Below, in pieces: positions 6,821 to 8,450 of a DNA stretch of 8,450 nt. The stretch is from the NCBI GenBank assembly GCA_023265215.1, contig JAHFUH010000210.1, positions 1 to 8,450 on the forward strand, given 5' to 3'. Made by a program: the position numbers and the translations under genes. How positions within the stretch are numbered: position 1 is the stretch's first letter; the number at the start of each line of letters is the position of its first letter. This DNA comes from Acidobacteriota bacterium. GTDB lineage: Bacteria; Acidobacteriota; UBA6911. Under the pieces are notes generated by a model. That model worked only from the letters and a program-made list of their open reading frames with translations. It searched no databases and had not been told where the DNA came from.

Positions 6821-7924
6821 TTAAAGAATGAATGCCTGCCCCTGGAAGACTACCTGCCAGCCTTCCGATGAAACGCTTCCAAGCGATCGGCCTGCCCCGA
6901 ATTTAAGGTTGAACCGGTGCCCGTTCGGCCAGTAGGCAATGCCCCCGGTGTACTTCTTCAGATCGCTTCTTTTGGGATCGGTAAATAAACGGTTGGATAA
7001 TTGAAGGAACGGACCGAGCTTGGTTGGGCGATTATAGTAGCCGGCTTCTACCAGCCACACATTTTCGCGCGGCAACTGCGGGAAAGTAAGGCCTCCCTCA
7101 AAATGCGTATAATCGGCCTGCAGCGTAATTGCGTCTCCATGACGTATCGGTCGATCATAATATATATCCAGGGAACCGGCATTGTATTTCATTTGATGAT
7201 CAAATCCCGAGCCAATTGCCAATGTCTTTTTGGCGCCCAAGGTCGTGCCGGTATAAAAAAATCCCGTTTCGGAATCAAACGGATACCATACGATTCGTCC
7301 TGCGTACCGAAAGTCGTTTGTCGTGCCCGGGTTGGATGTCATGGTGGAGCGATTTCCCTGAAAAATCCCGGCTCGGTACTCAAAATGTTTTTTAAAAAGA
7401 TACCCGCGGGCTTGAATGCCGTAATCGCGCCCCACTCGGGAGTTTGTCGGATCAGAAGCCAAAAAAGTGCAGGGACCATAATCAATAGACAGAAGGGTGG
7501 CTGCGCTTTGACCCGAGTTGTGCGAGAACGGCACCAGCAGCATACCGGCATCAATCTGAAACTCCGGCCGAAATGTGTACGTTAATATGGCGTCCTGCAG
7601 ATAAATCCGGTCTTCGATTTTAGCGCCGCCGGCAGTTCCTTTGCCAAGATTTGGACTATCCGTGTCGATGAAAAAGGTCATTTTCTCGCTGAATTGACCG
7701 GATGCAATAAAGCGGAATCGGCGGAGAAGAATGTCCTGTGAGTCGCCGATTCCTGAGGTTGTGCGGACCCGTTCCACCTGTCCCTGCGCAAGGAATCCGA
7801 AAAATACCGAGGAATCTCCTTCAGCAGAAGTAATCTGGAACGGATGGTCCGCAGCAAATGCCGGTGCTGATAAAAGAGAATAAGCAAAAATAATAGATCC
7901 GATAGACAGAATTAGTTTTCGCAT
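6821..7924 (-). CDS. Outer-membrane porin (beta-barrel, phosphate-selective porin O/P-like)
   Basis: The protein has 367 residues and starts MRKLILSIG with a classical signal peptide (hydrophobic 8-20, site AFA|AD after A24). The mature chain shows alternating beta-strand patterns typical of a barrel. Strands include SSVFFGFLAQGQVERVR, ILLRRFRFIASGQFSEKMTFFIDTDSP, YLQDAILTYTFRPEFQIDAGMLLVPFS, YGIQARGYLFKKHFEYRAGIFQG, ITLQADYTHFEGG and a final WQVVFQGQAFIL. The RRFRFIASGQ...FIDTD and DAGMLLVPFS blocks resemble the OprO/OprP porin group; substrate specificity cannot be read from sequence. The frame stays open 50 codons further upstream (to 8074), but that extension is encoded by repeat DNA and would bury the signal peptide, so the ATG at 7922-7924 is preferred. 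Its Shine-Dalgarno is weak. The gene is convergent with the TonB-domain gene; together they suggest envelope transport, though a functional link is only inferred. Confidence 0.82.
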   Translation of the reverse strand: MRKLILSIGSIIFAYSLLSAPAFAADHPFQITSAEGDSSVFFGFLAQGQVERVRTTSGIGDSQDILLRRFRFIASGQFSEKMTFFIDTDSPNLGKGTAGGAKIEDRIYLQDAILTYTFRPEFQIDAGMLLVPFSHNSGQSAATLLSIDYGPCTFLASDPTNSRVGRDYGIQARGYLFKKHFEYRAGIFQGNRSTMTSNPGTTNDFRYAGRIVWYPFDSETGFFYTGTTLGAKKTLAIGSGFDHQMKYNAGSLDIYYDRPIRHGDAITLQADYTHFEGGLTFPQLPRENVWLVEAGYYNRPTKLGPFLQLSNRLFTDPKRSDLKKYTGGIAYWPNGHRFNLKFGAGRSLGSVSSEGWQVVFQGQAFIL

Positions 7925-8023
7925 GGAGAGTCTTTTATCATACGAATTGTTCCTGCTGCAATTAAGAAACTGAATTAGGGTGCGATCGGAAGTACGAGTC
8001 CAATGTATGATGGACAATAAACG

Positions 8024-8053
8024 ATTATAAGCGCTGAAAGCGCGGCGCAACAA
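8024..8053 (-). promoter_or_regulatory. Candidate sigma-70-type promoter for the porin
   Basis: On the minus strand a perfect TATAAT (8024-8029) is preceded, after an 18-nt spacer, by TTGTTG (8048-8053), which matches the -35 consensus at only three positions. Transcription would start near 8017, leaving a leader of about 93 nt. The -35 lies inside the inner repeat arm and the -10 just outside it. Confidence 0.35.
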
Positions 8054-8054
8054 A

Positions 8055-8093
8055 GCCCAGGGCGAAGGCCGCAAAGCGGCCGAAGCCCTGGGT
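8055..8093. repeat. Strong hairpin with GGCCGC/GCGGCC core
   Basis: GCCCAGGGC (8055-8063) pairs with GCCCTGGGT (8085-8093), with one G-T wobble at the base. A symmetric GAA/GAA internal loop follows, then GGCCGC (8067-8072) pairs with GCGGCC (8076-8081) around an AAA loop. The left strand could instead pair with the outer arm at 8182-8190. Confidence 0.6.
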
Positions 8094-8106
8094 AGGATAC
8101 GGAAGA

Positions 8107-8160
8107 GAAAAAGCCCTGTAAGGGCGTGACACCGGCCAATTGTGCCGCTCCTACAGGGCT
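8107..8160 (-). terminator. Terminator-like hairpin on the minus strand
   Basis: Read on the minus strand, AGCCCTGTA (8152-8160) pairs with TACAGGGCT (8112-8120) over 9 bp, and the stem runs into a tract of five T (8108-8112) and then CTCTT. The 31-nt loop can pair partly with itself. This would stop a minus-strand transcript arriving from beyond 8160 before it reaches the porin promoter. It may instead be only part of the repeat. Confidence 0.4.
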
Positions 8161-8248
8161 CCCTTCACATACCTTTATTCACCCTGGGCTTTGCTGCTTC
8201 TCGCTTTCAGCGCATGAAACACCTTGACTCGCACTTCCGATTGCACCC

Positions 8249-8450
8249 ACTGAATTAAGAGCCAATTGCAAAACCCATTATGGATCGGCCTTCAGCCCTT
8301 GGAAATCTGTTGCATCCAATCCTGGGGCGTTGCCCACACTGTTATACACAAGTCGGCCTTAAAAGGCTTTTATTTGCAATAGTTCCAGACGAGCGTTTTA
8401 TTAAAGCCGCGCATAAGGTCGTATAACCGTCAAAAAGGGCATATTGACCT
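8249..8450. other. Non-coding tail of the window, no gene recognised
   Basis: I see no supported gene here. On the minus strand one frame is open for only 35 codons from the window edge and matches nothing I recognise. Small dyads occur: GGGC-GTT-GCCC near 8325-8337 and GCCTT-AA-AAGGC followed by TTTTATTT near 8356-8374. With about 50 nt more leading back to the porin repeat, this may belong to the same block of intergenic repeats. Confidence 0.4.

Larger units (their letters stand above)
7978..8248. repeat. Large nested imperfect palindrome upstream of the porin gene
   Basis: The outer arms 7978-8000 and 8226-8248 are reverse complements with 21 of 23 positions matching. The inner arms 8031-8062 and 8182-8213 (32 nt each) pair over GCGCTGAAAGCG and CAAAGCCCAGGG with a diverged middle. 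Between outer and inner arms the left spacer is 30 nt and the right 12 nt. Inside lie two more hairpins, at 8055-8093 and 8112-8160. No coding capacity is convincing. The arrangement looks like a composite of dispersed intergenic repeats or a degenerate MITE-like element; no transposase is nearby. Confidence 0.65.

Noticed and set aside
6523..6831. Several overlapping 65-102 codon frames on both strands inside the inverted-repeat element
   Set aside because: They are rich in Arg, Ala, Gly and Pro as expected from GC-rich palindromic DNA, they overlap in many frames and lack recognisable motifs.
7925..8074. 50-codon N-terminal extension of the porin frame
   Set aside because: It runs through repeat DNA and places a charged stretch before a perfect signal peptide; the ATG at 7922-7924 is the better start.
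8342..8350. TTATACACA, a match to the DnaA-box consensus
   Set aside because: It is a single isolated site with no cluster, no AT-rich unwinding region and no replication genes nearby.
8356..8374. GCCTT-AA-AAGGC then TTTTATTT as a + strand terminator
   Set aside because: The stem is too short with a 2-nt loop, and there is no upstream + strand gene for it to end.
1..8450. CRISPR array, tRNA or rRNA genes
   Set aside because: No regularly spaced direct repeats and no tRNA or rRNA signature were seen on either strand.

Overview
The window looks like a stretch of chromosome from a Gram-negative (diderm) bacterium. It encodes an outer-membrane porin-type barrel with a signal peptide, an exported protein with a TonB C-terminal domain, and a membrane-bound SpoIIE/RsbU-type phosphatase. 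Coding regions have moderate, near-balanced GC. Long palindromic repeats fill the spaces between genes. This mix would fit Acidobacteriota or a similar environmental phylum, but that placement is inference; no rRNA or other taxonomic marker is present.

Layout on the + strand: (1) 2-2341, the 3' part of a two-domain M16 (insulinase/pitrilysin-fold) peptidase-family gene that begins outside the window. (2) 2342-2513, a spacer with three successive hairpins. (3) 2514-4619, a membrane sensor phosphatase (TM segments, extracytoplasmic region, HAMP, PPM/SpoIIE domain). (4) 4690-5259, a small regulator with a MerR-type HTH followed by a REC domain. (5) 5272-5591, a broken remnant that starts like a bifunctional phosphoglucose/phosphomannose isomerase, with a frame break at a run of seven G. 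(6) 5601-6476, an exported TonB-C-domain protein. Genes 4 to 6 are tightly spaced (12 and 9 nt) with good ribosome-binding sites and look like one transcription unit.

The + strand unit converges on a minus-strand porin gene (6821-7924). Between them lies a 280-bp GC-rich element (6538-6817) with perfect 33-bp terminal inverted repeats. It carries no credible gene and has the structure of a MITE-like non-autonomous mobile element. Upstream of the porin, 7978-8248 is a large nested imperfect palindrome with a terminator-like hairpin and a possible porin promoter at its edge. The last 200 bases hold no gene I can support.

Functional picture: the phosphatase and the HTH-REC protein could form a signalling pair (partner switching plus transcriptional output), and the TonB-domain protein and porin act in the envelope. 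No ExbB/ExbD, anti-sigma factor, histidine kinase or transposase is visible. The most unusual items are the 280-bp inverted-repeat element, the truncated isomerase remnant with its in-phase G7 run, and the nested palindrome upstream of the porin.
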